NCBI GenBank assembly: GCA_025359785.1
Contig: JANYET010000050.1
Span: 62,001-126,000, forward strand
DNA length: 64,000 nucleotides
Direction of reading: 5' to 3'
Origin: Alphaproteobacteria bacterium
GTDB taxonomy: Bacteria > Pseudomonadota > Alphaproteobacteria > Caulobacterales > Caulobacteraceae
Shown: one piece after another, positions 20,907 to 28,159 of the stretch
Layout: each line of letters starts with the position of its first letter
Position numbering within the stretch: position 1 is the stretch's first letter
Notes under the pieces: generated by a model
Seen by the model: the letters and a program-made list of their open reading frames with translations, nothing else
The model's database searches: none
Told to the model about the DNA's origin: nothing
Translations under genes and position numbers: made by a program

Positions 20907-21341
20907 ATGTTGAGATCGTTCGCGGCAGGATTGCTGATCGCAGCGGCTGTGTCGACGCAGGCGCTGGCCGCCGACATCGGCCGCATCAAATCGGTCACAG
21001 GCCAGGCCAGCGTCGTGCGCGGGACGAGCGTACTGCCCGCCACGCCCGGCCAGACACTCAGCGTCAAGGATGTGCTCACCACCGGCAAGGACGGCCGCAT
21101 CGGCATCACCTTCGTCGACAACAGCCGGTTCGCGATCGGCCCCAATGCCCATGTGGCCCTGGCCGAATTCGAATTCGACGACACTACCCACAAGGGCGCG
21201 TCGCTAACCCAGGTCGACCGCGGCTCGCTGGCCATCGTTTCCGGCCAGATCGCCAAGGAAAACAAGGACGCCATGAAGGTGCGCACGCCCACCTCCCTGC
21301 TGGCCGCCCGCGGCACCCGCTTCGTGGTCGACGTTCCGTGA
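20907..21341 (+). CDS. FecR-domain periplasmic protein
   Basis: A 144-aa exported protein with a signal peptide (cleavage after ALAAD) and one FecR-like domain: IGRIKSVTGQASVVRG, GQTLSVKDVLTTGKDGRIGITFVDNS and TPTSLLAARGTRFVVDV. FecR domains occur in envelope signal-transfer proteins and frequently beside CHASE2 proteins. Start ATG 20907 has GGGGGA 8 nt upstream; the upstream-open frame is a shadow of the opposite-strand HATPase. It overlaps the OmpA-like gene by 4 nt (GTGA), so the two are probably co-translated. Confidence 0.85.
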   Translation: MLRSFAAGLLIAAAVSTQALAADIGRIKSVTGQASVVRGTSVLPATPGQTLSVKDVLTTGKDGRIGITFVDNSRFAIGPNAHVALAEFEFDDTTHKGASLTQVDRGSLAIVSGQIAKENKDAMKVRTPTSLLAARGTRFVVDVP

Positions 21342-21934
21342 AGGCTCTGGGCTTACGCGGCCTGGCGCTTGCCGCCCTGCTGCCGCTGCTCGCCGCCTGC
21401 GCCTCGGCCGGCGGCTCGGTGACCCTGCTGCCCGGCGAGGCCGGCGCGGGCGTTGGCGCCGTGGCGGTGTTCGATCCCAGGAGCGGCGCCGAACAGGGCG
21501 CGCTCACCGCCGCCAACACCCAGGCCGCGCTCGGTGGCAAGTTCGCGGCCAAGGCGGCCGACCCAAAGCTCTATGCCGCCCTCACCGAGGCCTTGCCGCC
21601 ACCGGTCGCCCACTTCACGCTCTATTTCGTCGAAGGCACGACCAAGCTCACCCCGCAGTCGGAGCCGGAGCTGAAAAAAGTCTTCGCCGAGGTCGCGCGA
21701 CGTGCTGGCGCCGAGGTCCAGATCACCGGCCATACCGACACCGTGGGCTCGGAATATGACAACGACACCCTGTCCCTGAAGCGGGCCCGCGAGATCCGGG
21801 AGGCGCTGATCGCCCAGGGCCTCAACCCGACCATCAGCCGCGCGGTCGGGCGCGGCGAGCGCGAGCTGCTGGTCCAGACCCCGCGGAACACCGCCGAGCC
21901 CCGCAACCGGCGCGTCGAGATCACGGTGCGCTAA
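21338..21934 (+). CDS. OmpA-family lipoprotein
   Basis: A 198-aa lipoprotein. The lipobox LAAC lies near residue 21, followed by a linker and a C-terminal OmpA/MotB peptidoglycan-binding domain (about 92-198) with HFTLYFVEGTTKLTPQS, the TGHTDTVGSEYDNDTLS signature and the terminal NRRVEITV. It should anchor in the outer membrane and hold peptidoglycan. It starts with GTG, overlapping the FecR gene, and its stop overlaps the convergent CHASE2 phosphatase stop by 4 nt with no room for a terminator. The FecR+OmpA pair is likely the periplasmic input of the adjacent signalling genes. Confidence 0.86.
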   Translation: MKALGLRGLALAALLPLLAACASAGGSVTLLPGEAGAGVGAVAVFDPRSGAEQGALTAANTQAALGGKFAAKAADPKLYAALTEALPPPVAHFTLYFVEGTTKLTPQSEPELKKVFAEVARRAGAEVQITGHTDTVGSEYDNDTLSLKRAREIREALIAQGLNPTISRAVGRGERELLVQTPRNTAEPRNRRVEITVR

Positions 21935-23946
21935 CCCGGCCGCCGCACCGCCAGCACGGTCAGGTCGTCGCTGGGGTCCTCGCCGGCCTCGAACACGCGC
22001 ACGGCGGACACCAGGTCCTCGATCAACACCGCCAGCGGCCGGCCAGCGCCGCCTGCCAGCACCGCCATGGCGGCTGCACGCGTAAACAGCGCTCCGGCCG
22101 TATCCTGCGCCTCGGTGACGCCGTCGCTGTAGACCACCAGGGTCTCGCCCGGAGCCAAGCCGTGAATCTCGACGGGATAGGGATAGCTATCGACCACGCA
22201 GAGCGCCGGCCCGCCCTCCAGTTTCAGCTCGCGCACCCCGCCTGAAGCATCGATCAGCAGCGGATTCTCAAAGCCCGCGTTACAAAGCTCCAGCCGCCCG
22301 TCTGTGGTGTCGAGCACCCCGACCAGCAACGAGAGCGCCATCATCTCTCCGTTGTCGTGGCTCAGCTCGGCGTTGATGTTCGCCAGCGCCACGTCGAGGG
22401 CCACGGGCGGCCGCATCAGCAGGCTGCGCGACAAGGCCTTGCCGAGCGCCATGAACAGTGCGGCCGCCAAGCCCTTGCCCGTCACATCGCCGACCAGAAA
22501 GCAGAGCCGGGTCTCGTCGATCATGAAGGCGTCGTAGAGGTCGCCGCCGACCGCCTTGGCCGGATGCACCACCGCATCGACATCGACGCCCTTCGCCAGG
22601 CGGTGCAGCGCCTCGCGGGGCAGCAGCATGCCGGCCTGGATTTCCGCCGCCGCCGAGAGCTCGCCCGCGACCTTGGCCGCCGTCAGCCGCTCCTCGTCCA
22701 GCGCTGCGCGCAGGCGCGCCTGCACCTTGCCGCCCTCGACGAACAGCAGCGCGATCATCGTCCCGGCCGTGGCCACGCCTGGCAGGATCATCGGTCCAGG
22801 GTCGATCAGCGCGCCGGACAGGAAGGCCGCGTAGGCGCCAGAAACCGCCACCGCCGTCAGGCCCAGGGCCGCCGCGACGATCGCTGTGAGCCCCAGGCGC
22901 GGGACCAGCAGCCAGGCGGCGAGCGCGATCAGCAGGCTCAGCGTCCACTCCAGCGGAACCGCCCAGTCCGGGCGGCTCAGCGCAACATCCGCCAGGATGT
23001 CGTTGGCGGCTTCGGCCTGGACCAGCACCCCGAAGGTCTCGCTGAGACGCGGCGTCGTCACCACGTCGGAGGTGCCGGCCGCCGTGAGGCCCACCACCAC
23101 GATCTTGCCCGCGAAATCCCGGCTCGCGCGGCCGCCGCGCAGCAGATCGACCGCCGAGGTGACAGCGGGACCGGCCAGACCTTGAAACCGCAGGGTCATC
23201 CGGCCCTCGGCGTCGACCGGCAGGCGGTGACGGCCCAGCCGCACGGCCTGCAGCCGCCCGCCGTCGCCTTCCAACGCGACCTTGTCCTCGCCCTCCGCGA
23301 TCCGCACCAGTTCCAGCGCGAAGCCCGGCGTGAGCGCGCCGGCCGCGCGGGCGACCAGGGGCACGCGGCGCATGACACCGTCGGGGTCCTTGGGCCCGTT
23401 CACCAGCCCGTGGCCCAGGGCTGCGCCGTCGAGGATCGGCAGGTTGGCCACCACCTCCGGATAGGCGGCGATGCGGTTGGACCGCGGCCCGACAAACTGC
23501 GCTTCCGGCGGCAGGGGCGCGGCCGCGTCCAAGGTGTCGTAGGAGCCCCTGTCCACGCCGGCGCGGGCCAGCACCACCGGGCTGCGGCCGATCACGCGCG
23601 CGAACACAGCGTCCATCGAGGGCAACTTGCGGATTTCGTCAGCGGTCGCGGGCGGCAGTTCCGGATAGAGGCTCGCGAACAGCTGCGGCGTCAGCCGGTC
23701 GGCCTCGGGGAACAGGAAATCGTAGCCGATGACCTTGGCCCCGCGCGCGGCGATCGCCTCGGTCAGCCGGGCCATGGTGTAGCGCGACCAGGGCCAGCCG
23801 CCGACAGCCGCCAGGCTTGGCGCGTCGATCGTCACCACCTGCACCCTCGCCGGCTCCGCCGATTGCGGGGCCATGCGCTGGAAGAGATCGTAGAGCGGCT
23901 GGCGGATCGCCGAACCCGCCGAGAGCACCGCCAGGACCACCGCCAC
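21931..23946 (-). CDS. CHASE2-sensor PP2C (SpoIIE/RsbU-type) phosphatase
   Basis: A 671-aa inner-membrane signalling protein. An N-terminal helix leads into an extracytoplasmic CHASE2 domain (about residues 30-325, with VVTIDAPSLAAVGGWPWSR and GYDFLFPEADR), then three helices (about 330-410), a short coiled linker (ALDEERLTAAKVAGEL) and a PP2C phosphatase (about 450-671) with GGDLYDAF, GDVTGKGLAAALFM, YSDGVTEAQD and DDLTVLAV. Metal-binding aspartates are intact. It should dephosphorylate the STAS protein encoded two genes upstream. The start is GTG 23946; an in-frame extension toward 24000 is possible but has no ATG/GTG. Confidence 0.88.
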   Translation of the reverse strand: MAVVLAVLSAGSAIRQPLYDLFQRMAPQSAEPARVQVVTIDAPSLAAVGGWPWSRYTMARLTEAIAARGAKVIGYDFLFPEADRLTPQLFASLYPELPPATADEIRKLPSMDAVFARVIGRSPVVLARAGVDRGSYDTLDAAAPLPPEAQFVGPRSNRIAAYPEVVANLPILDGAALGHGLVNGPKDPDGVMRRVPLVARAAGALTPGFALELVRIAEGEDKVALEGDGGRLQAVRLGRHRLPVDAEGRMTLRFQGLAGPAVTSAVDLLRGGRASRDFAGKIVVVGLTAAGTSDVVTTPRLSETFGVLVQAEAANDILADVALSRPDWAVPLEWTLSLLIALAAWLLVPRLGLTAIVAAALGLTAVAVSGAYAAFLSGALIDPGPMILPGVATAGTMIALLFVEGGKVQARLRAALDEERLTAAKVAGELSAAAEIQAGMLLPREALHRLAKGVDVDAVVHPAKAVGGDLYDAFMIDETRLCFLVGDVTGKGLAAALFMALGKALSRSLLMRPPVALDVALANINAELSHDNGEMMALSLLVGVLDTTDGRLELCNAGFENPLLIDASGGVRELKLEGGPALCVVDSYPYPVEIHGLAPGETLVVYSDGVTEAQDTAGALFTRAAAMAVLAGGAGRPLAVLIEDLVSAVRVFEAGEDPSDDLTVLAVRRPG

Positions 23947-24002
23947 CGCCGCGACGATCCCGCCCAGCCGGACCCGCCACCGGGCCGAGGGATCGAGCTC
24001 GT

Positions 24003-24965
24003 TCAGACCGTGACCTCGAGACCGTCGTAGGCGCAGAGCACCTCAAGCGCCGGACGGTCGCCGCGCACCAGCTCCTCGTAACGCACGGTCTCGGCGTGCA
24101 TGCGCTGGATATCCTCGTCGGTGTAGCTGGGTTCATGATGGAACAGCGCCAGCCGCTTGGCCTCGGCGGCGTGGCACAGGTCCACGGCCACGATGTTCGA
24201 GGAATGGCCCCAGTCCTGCTTCAGGCTGACGCTGTCGCCCAGCGAATACATGGTGTCGCAGATCACCAGGTCCGCGCCGGCGAAGAAGGCTTCGAACGCG
24301 GCCTCGGCCTCCATGTTGTCGAGCTTGTGCTCGCTGTCGGTCGAATAGATCACCGAGCGGCCATCGCGCTGGAACTGGAAGCCGTAGGACTCGTGGCTGT
24401 GGTGCTGTCGGATCAGGGTCACCGTGACCCCGGCCACCTCAAATGGCTCATTCCGGCCATGGGTCACGAAGCTGATCTTCGCCTTCAGCCAGTCGAAGGG
24501 CACCGGGAAGGAAATCTCCTCCTGCTGGCGGCGCAGCGCCGCCTCGGCGTCCGGATGGCCGGCGTGGATGATAAGGGTCGCGGCAGGGTCGAAGGCCGGT
24601 CCGAAGAACGGAAAGCCCATGATGTGGTCCCAGTGCATGTGGGACAGAAAGATGTGCCAGGTCCGCGCGTGACCCTTTGCGCAGCGCCGCAGCGAATTGA
24701 CCCCGAATTCCCGGGCCCCGGAGCCCAGGTCGCAGACCATGAAGACGTCGTCGCCCCCTTCGATCTCCACGCAGGAGGTCGCCCCGCCGTAGGAGCCATA
24801 GGTCGCGAAATCGAGATTGGCCTCCGCGAAGGCCGCCGCCTCGGCCTCATCGGCGAAGGTCCGGCCACCGGCGGCCACCAGGGCGCGGGCGATCTTGGCC
24901 TGCACCGGCAGCGCCTGTGGCGCGACGGGCAGAGATCCCCGTGTGCCCCAGAAACGCACCAGCAT
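24003..24965 (-). CDS. Metallo-beta-lactamase-fold hydrolase (PhnP-like, COG1235 type)
   Basis: A 320-aa MBL-fold metallo-hydrolase. The N-terminus MLVRFWGTRGSLPV, the metal motif LSHMHWDHIMGFP (HxHxDH, about residues 110-122), YSTDSEH and LFHHEPSYTDEDI match the PhnP-like branch that cleaves cyclic phosphodiesters. No signal peptide. It lies between the STAS gene (TGATG, 1-nt overlap) and the CHASE2 phosphatase in one operon. Placing such an enzyme inside a partner-switching operon suggests it makes or removes a small-molecule signal; that is inference. Confidence 0.85.
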   Translation of the reverse strand: MLVRFWGTRGSLPVAPQALPVQAKIARALVAAGGRTFADEAEAAAFAEANLDFATYGSYGGATSCVEIEGGDDVFMVCDLGSGAREFGVNSLRRCAKGHARTWHIFLSHMHWDHIMGFPFFGPAFDPAATLIIHAGHPDAEAALRRQQEEISFPVPFDWLKAKISFVTHGRNEPFEVAGVTVTLIRQHHSHESYGFQFQRDGRSVIYSTDSEHKLDNMEAEAAFEAFFAGADLVICDTMYSLGDSVSLKQDWGHSSNIVAVDLCHAAEAKRLALFHHEPSYTDEDIQRMHAETVRYEELVRGDRPALEVLCAYDGLEVTV

Positions 24966-25297
24966 CAGGCCACGGAACCCAGGCTGTCGGTCACCTCGAA
25001 CAGCTTGTCGTAGCGGCTGATCGCCAGAATTTCGCGCATCGGCGCGTTGGGGCCGGCCAGGGTGATCTTGACCACCTCGCCCGCCTCCCGCTTGGCCATG
25101 GTCAGCGCCCGCAGGCCCCGGGAGGACATGTAGTCGAGGCCCGAGAGATCGACCACCAGCGGCAGACCGCCGGCGTCGGCCGCGTCACGCACCGCCGAGG
25201 TCAGGGCCTGCGAAAAGGCCTCCCAGGTGGTCTCGTCGACCCGGCCACGCGGCCGCGCGACCAGACGTCCGGCCGACCGCTCAAGCTCCCAATCCAT
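24965..25297 (-). CDS. STAS-domain anti-anti-sigma-like protein
   Basis: A 110-aa single STAS domain, similar to SpoIIAA/RsbV. The key loop reads VVDLSGLDYMSSRGLRAL; Ser59 aligns with the phosphorylated serine of RsbV, while the usual preceding Asp is Ser58. It should cycle between a kinase-phosphorylated form (by the HATPase at 20448) and a form dephosphorylated by the CHASE2/PP2C protein. It is first in the minus-strand operon STAS-MBL-phosphatase, so the promoter should lie at 25298-25400. Confidence 0.86.
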   Translation of the reverse strand: MDWELERSAGRLVARPRGRVDETTWEAFSQALTSAVRDAADAGGLPLVVDLSGLDYMSSRGLRALTMAKREAGEVVKITLAGPNAPMREILAISRYDKLFEVTDSLGSVA

Positions 25298-25476
25298 GCC
25301 GCCTCCCCTGACGCTACGGATGCTGCCATAGTTAAGGTGCGGGCGACAGGCCTGAGCACCGGTCTTGCGCGGCGCTGCATCGTCTTGCGCCAGGTTGCCT
25401 CGCGCGGCCGTGCATCCAAATCACCGCGTGGCGGCATCCAACCTCTGAGAACCACAGCATCCGCGAAGGAATTCCC

Positions 25477-25854
25477 ATGAACCTCGCCGCCACCCGCCGC
25501 GCCATCATCGGCCTCGCCGCCGCGTTCGCGCTTACTGGCCCCGCCTGGGCCCAGCCTCCCATGGCCCAGACCTACGACGGCGATTGGGCGGGCACGCTGA
25601 AGGCCGGCAACCAGAACCTGCGGCTGGAGCTGCACCTGAAGACCGCGAACGGCGTCACCGCCGGCGAACTCAACAGTCTGGACCAGGACGCGGTGATTCC
25701 GGCCACCGCGGTGAAAACCGACGGCGGCGAGCTGTCGATCATGTTCCTGGCGGTTGGCGGCGAGTTGAAGGCCAAGCTTTCGCCGGACGGCAAGACGCTG
25801 GACGGCACGTGGAGCCAGGGCGCCAGCCTGCCGTTGACGCTGACAAGGAAATAG
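25477..25854 (+). CDS. Small secreted protein resembling the N-domain of alpha/beta hydrolases
   Basis: A 125-aa protein with a signal peptide (cleavage after AWAQ). The mature part, DGDWAGTLKAGNQNLRLELHL and ELNSLDQDAVIPATAV, resembles the N-terminal beta domain that precedes the catalytic domain in some Caulobacterales secreted alpha/beta hydrolases. No catalytic serine motif (GxSxG) follows, so here the domain stands alone. Function unknown. It precedes xthA by 35 nt on the same strand. Confidence 0.75.
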   Translation: MNLAATRRAIIGLAAAFALTGPAWAQPPMAQTYDGDWAGTLKAGNQNLRLELHLKTANGVTAGELNSLDQDAVIPATAVKTDGGELSIMFLAVGGELKAKLSPDGKTLDGTWSQGASLPLTLTRK

Positions 25855-25889
25855 ACGCCTACGCATCGGATCGGTTTGGGAGCCTCTCG

Positions 25890-26669
25890 ATGCGCATCGC
25901 CACCTGGAATGTGAACTCGGTCAACGCCCGTCTGGAGACGGTGTTGAAGTGGTTCGAGGCCGCCCAGCCCGACGTCGCCTGCCTGCAGGAAATCAAGTGC
26001 GTCGACGAGAAGTTTCCCACCGAAGCCTTTGAGCGGCTTGGCTATAATGTCGCCGTGCATGGCCAGAAATCCTACAACGGTGTGGCGCTGCTTTCGAAGA
26101 CCCCGCTGGAGGACGTCCGCCGCGGCCTGCCCGATCCGGGAGCCGAGGAGCAGTCGCGCTATCTGGAGGCGGTGATCGCCGGCCCGATGCCGGTCCGCGT
26201 GGCCTCGATCTATCTGCCCAACGGCAATCCAGTGGACACCGAGAAGTATCCCTACAAGCTCGACTGGATGGGCCGGCTGACCCGCCACGCCCGCGATCTG
26301 CTGGCGCTGGAGGAGCCGCTGGTGCTGACCGGTGACTTCAACGTGATCCCGGAGGCCCGCGACGCCGAATTCCCGGCCAACTGGGAAGGCGACGCCCTGT
26401 TCCGTCCACAGACCCGCGAGGCCTTCCGGACGCTGAAATACCTGGGCCTCACCGACGCCTATCTGGAAGCCGACGGCGCGCCAGGCGCCTATACCTTCTG
26501 GGACTATCAGGCCGGCGCCTGGCAGCGGAACAACGGCATCCGTATCGACCACGCCCTGCTCTCGCCGCAAGCCGTGGACCTGCTCGCGGGCGTCAGCATC
26601 CACCGCGACGTGCGCGGCTGGGACAAGCCTTCCGACCACGTGCCGTTCGTCATCGAGCTGGACGTCTGA
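25890..26669 (+). CDS. xthA: Exodeoxyribonuclease III
   Basis: A 259-aa ExoIII/AP endonuclease for base-excision repair. Motifs: MRIATWNVNSVNARL, CLQEIKCVDEKFP (catalytic Glu), LTGDFNVIPEARD and the terminal GWDKPSDHVPFVIELD (catalytic Asp-His). The frame is open far upstream, but ATG 25890 gives the exact family N-terminus. In related genomes it is next to erpA; here about 5.4 kb separates them. Confidence 0.96.
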   Translation: MRIATWNVNSVNARLETVLKWFEAAQPDVACLQEIKCVDEKFPTEAFERLGYNVAVHGQKSYNGVALLSKTPLEDVRRGLPDPGAEEQSRYLEAVIAGPMPVRVASIYLPNGNPVDTEKYPYKLDWMGRLTRHARDLLALEEPLVLTGDFNVIPEARDAEFPANWEGDALFRPQTREAFRTLKYLGLTDAYLEADGAPGAYTFWDYQAGAWQRNNGIRIDHALLSPQAVDLLAGVSIHRDVRGWDKPSDHVPFVIELDV

Positions 26670-26728
26670 GGCGAGCCCGATTTGGGCCGATTTGGGGAGA
26701 CTCAGCAGGTCGGCTTAGCTTGACCGCC

Positions 26729-27454
26729 ATGGACGAGATCACCCGACTTCTGGCGTTGCTCGGCGTGGCCGGGATCGCCGTCACGGTTCTGGCGGGCGTC
26801 GCGCGGTGGCAGATGAACGAGACGCGCCGTATCCGCCGCGGCCTGAAGGCCGTGCTGAAGGGCGACACCCACGGCTTTCTGGTGGCGCTGGGCCGCGGCC
26901 GTGGCGTCGGCTTCAACTTCACTCGCAACCAGGTGGCCGTGGTCTGGGATGCCGGCGCCTGGGGCCTGGTCTATGCGCTCGACGAGTTGATGGGCGCCGA
27001 GGTGATCGTCGACGGTCTGGTGGTGGGCCGGGTGCATCGCGGCGAGACCCGGCGCGCGCTCGACGCCTTCGACGCGGTCGAGAGGGTGGCGCTGCGCCTG
27101 GTGTTCGACGATCCGGGAAGCCCGGATTTCATCCTCGAACTTTGGCTTCCCGAAGACGAGGGCCGTCGCGACGAGCTGCCTCCGGGCGAGGCCATCGCCG
27201 AGGCCAACCGCTGGCTCGCCCGCATCGAAGCCCTGCTGCGCCGCCCGATCACCACGCGGCGCCCGCCGCAGACGCCGGGCGGCGCGCCCGTTGTCGCGGC
27301 GGCGCCGGGGATCGTCGCCACACCGCCGCCGGCCGTGGCGGAGCCGCCGCCCACCTTCCGCCTGCTTGCCGAGGACCGGGACGAGGGGGCGGAAGACGAC
27401 GAGCACGAGGACGAAAACCATGGCGCGGCCATGTCGGGCGGCCCGCGGACCTAA
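26729..27454 (+). CDS. Conserved hypothetical protein with one N-terminal membrane helix
   Basis: A 241-aa protein of unknown function. One membrane helix (LLALLGVAGIAVTVLAGVA) is followed by a basic segment (RRIRRGLKAVLKGD), a globular region (VGFNFTRNQVAVVWD to LELWLPEDEG) and a Pro/Ala then Asp/Glu-rich C-terminal tail, likely disordered. I do not recognise a named domain. TTG 26720 is an alternative start; ATG 26729 is preferred. Its end overlaps the convergent racemase stop by 4 nt. Confidence 0.75.
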   Translation: MDEITRLLALLGVAGIAVTVLAGVARWQMNETRRIRRGLKAVLKGDTHGFLVALGRGRGVGFNFTRNQVAVVWDAGAWGLVYALDELMGAEVIVDGLVVGRVHRGETRRALDAFDAVERVALRLVFDDPGSPDFILELWLPEDEGRRDELPPGEAIAEANRWLARIEALLRRPITTRRPPQTPGGAPVVAAAPGIVATPPPAVAEPPPTFRLLAEDRDEGAEDDEHEDENHGAAMSGGPRT

Positions 27455-28140
27455 CCCAGCGCGAAATCCACCGCCGCTTCGCAATGGGCGATCGCGGTGT
27501 CCACCGTCGGCGCGGGCATCGCCGCGGGATCGAGCAGCAGGCCGATCTCGGTGCAGCCGAAGATGATTCCATCCGCGCCGGCTGCGAGGCCCCTGTCGAT
27601 CATCGCCAGCACGGCGGCCCTCGAGGCCTCGGTGATCACGCCCACCACCAGCTCGTCGTAGATGATCGCGTGCAGCCGCTCGCGGTCCGTCGGATCGGGG
27701 GTCAGCACGCCCAGGCCCGCAGCCTCGAGCCGTTCGGCGTAAAACGGCTTTTCCATCGTAAAGCGGGTGCCGAGCAACAGAGCCTTGGTGACGCCCCTTG
27801 CCTTCAGCGCCTCGGCGGTCGCGTCGCCAATATGGATCAGCGGACAGCGCACGGCCGCCTGAACCTGCGGCGCGTTCAGATGCATGGTGTTGGCGCAGAT
27901 CAGGATCGCCTCGGCGCCGGCCGCCTCCAGCCTGGCCGCGGCGTCGGCCAGGATCACGCCCGTGGCGTCCCAGTCGCCGGCGCTCTGCAACTTGGCGATC
28001 GGCGCGAAGTCCAGGGACCGCAACAGAATCTGGGCCGAGTGCAGGCCGCCCAGCCGCGCGCGGACCAGCCCGTTGAGGGTCTGATAGTAGACCGTCGTGC
28101 TCTCGGCGCTCATCCCGCCGATCAGGCCCAAGATCTTCAT
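27451..28140 (-). CDS. Aspartate/glutamate racemase family protein
   Basis: A 229-aa cofactor-independent racemase. The N-terminus MKILGLIGGMSAESTTVYY and both catalytic cysteine motifs (LICANTMHLNAP near residue 82; GIIFGCTEIGLLL near residue 190) are intact, so it should be active on an amino acid such as aspartate. The substrate is not certain. It lies 19 nt downstream of the ilvD-like gene and is probably co-transcribed. The longer frame to 28269 overlaps ilvD and is rejected. Confidence 0.9.
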   Translation of the reverse strand: MKILGLIGGMSAESTTVYYQTLNGLVRARLGGLHSAQILLRSLDFAPIAKLQSAGDWDATGVILADAAARLEAAGAEAILICANTMHLNAPQVQAAVRCPLIHIGDATAEALKARGVTKALLLGTRFTMEKPFYAERLEAAGLGVLTPDPTDRERLHAIIYDELVVGVITEASRAAVLAMIDRGLAAGADGIIFGCTEIGLLLDPAAMPAPTVDTAIAHCEAAVDFALG

Positions 28141-28159
28141 CGGCAAAGACCTGTCCGCG

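Noticed and set aside
22357-24030. 557-codon plus-strand open frame antisense to the CHASE2 phosphatase
   Set aside because: Shadow of a well-supported gene, with repetitive Arg/Gln/His content and no recognisable motif.
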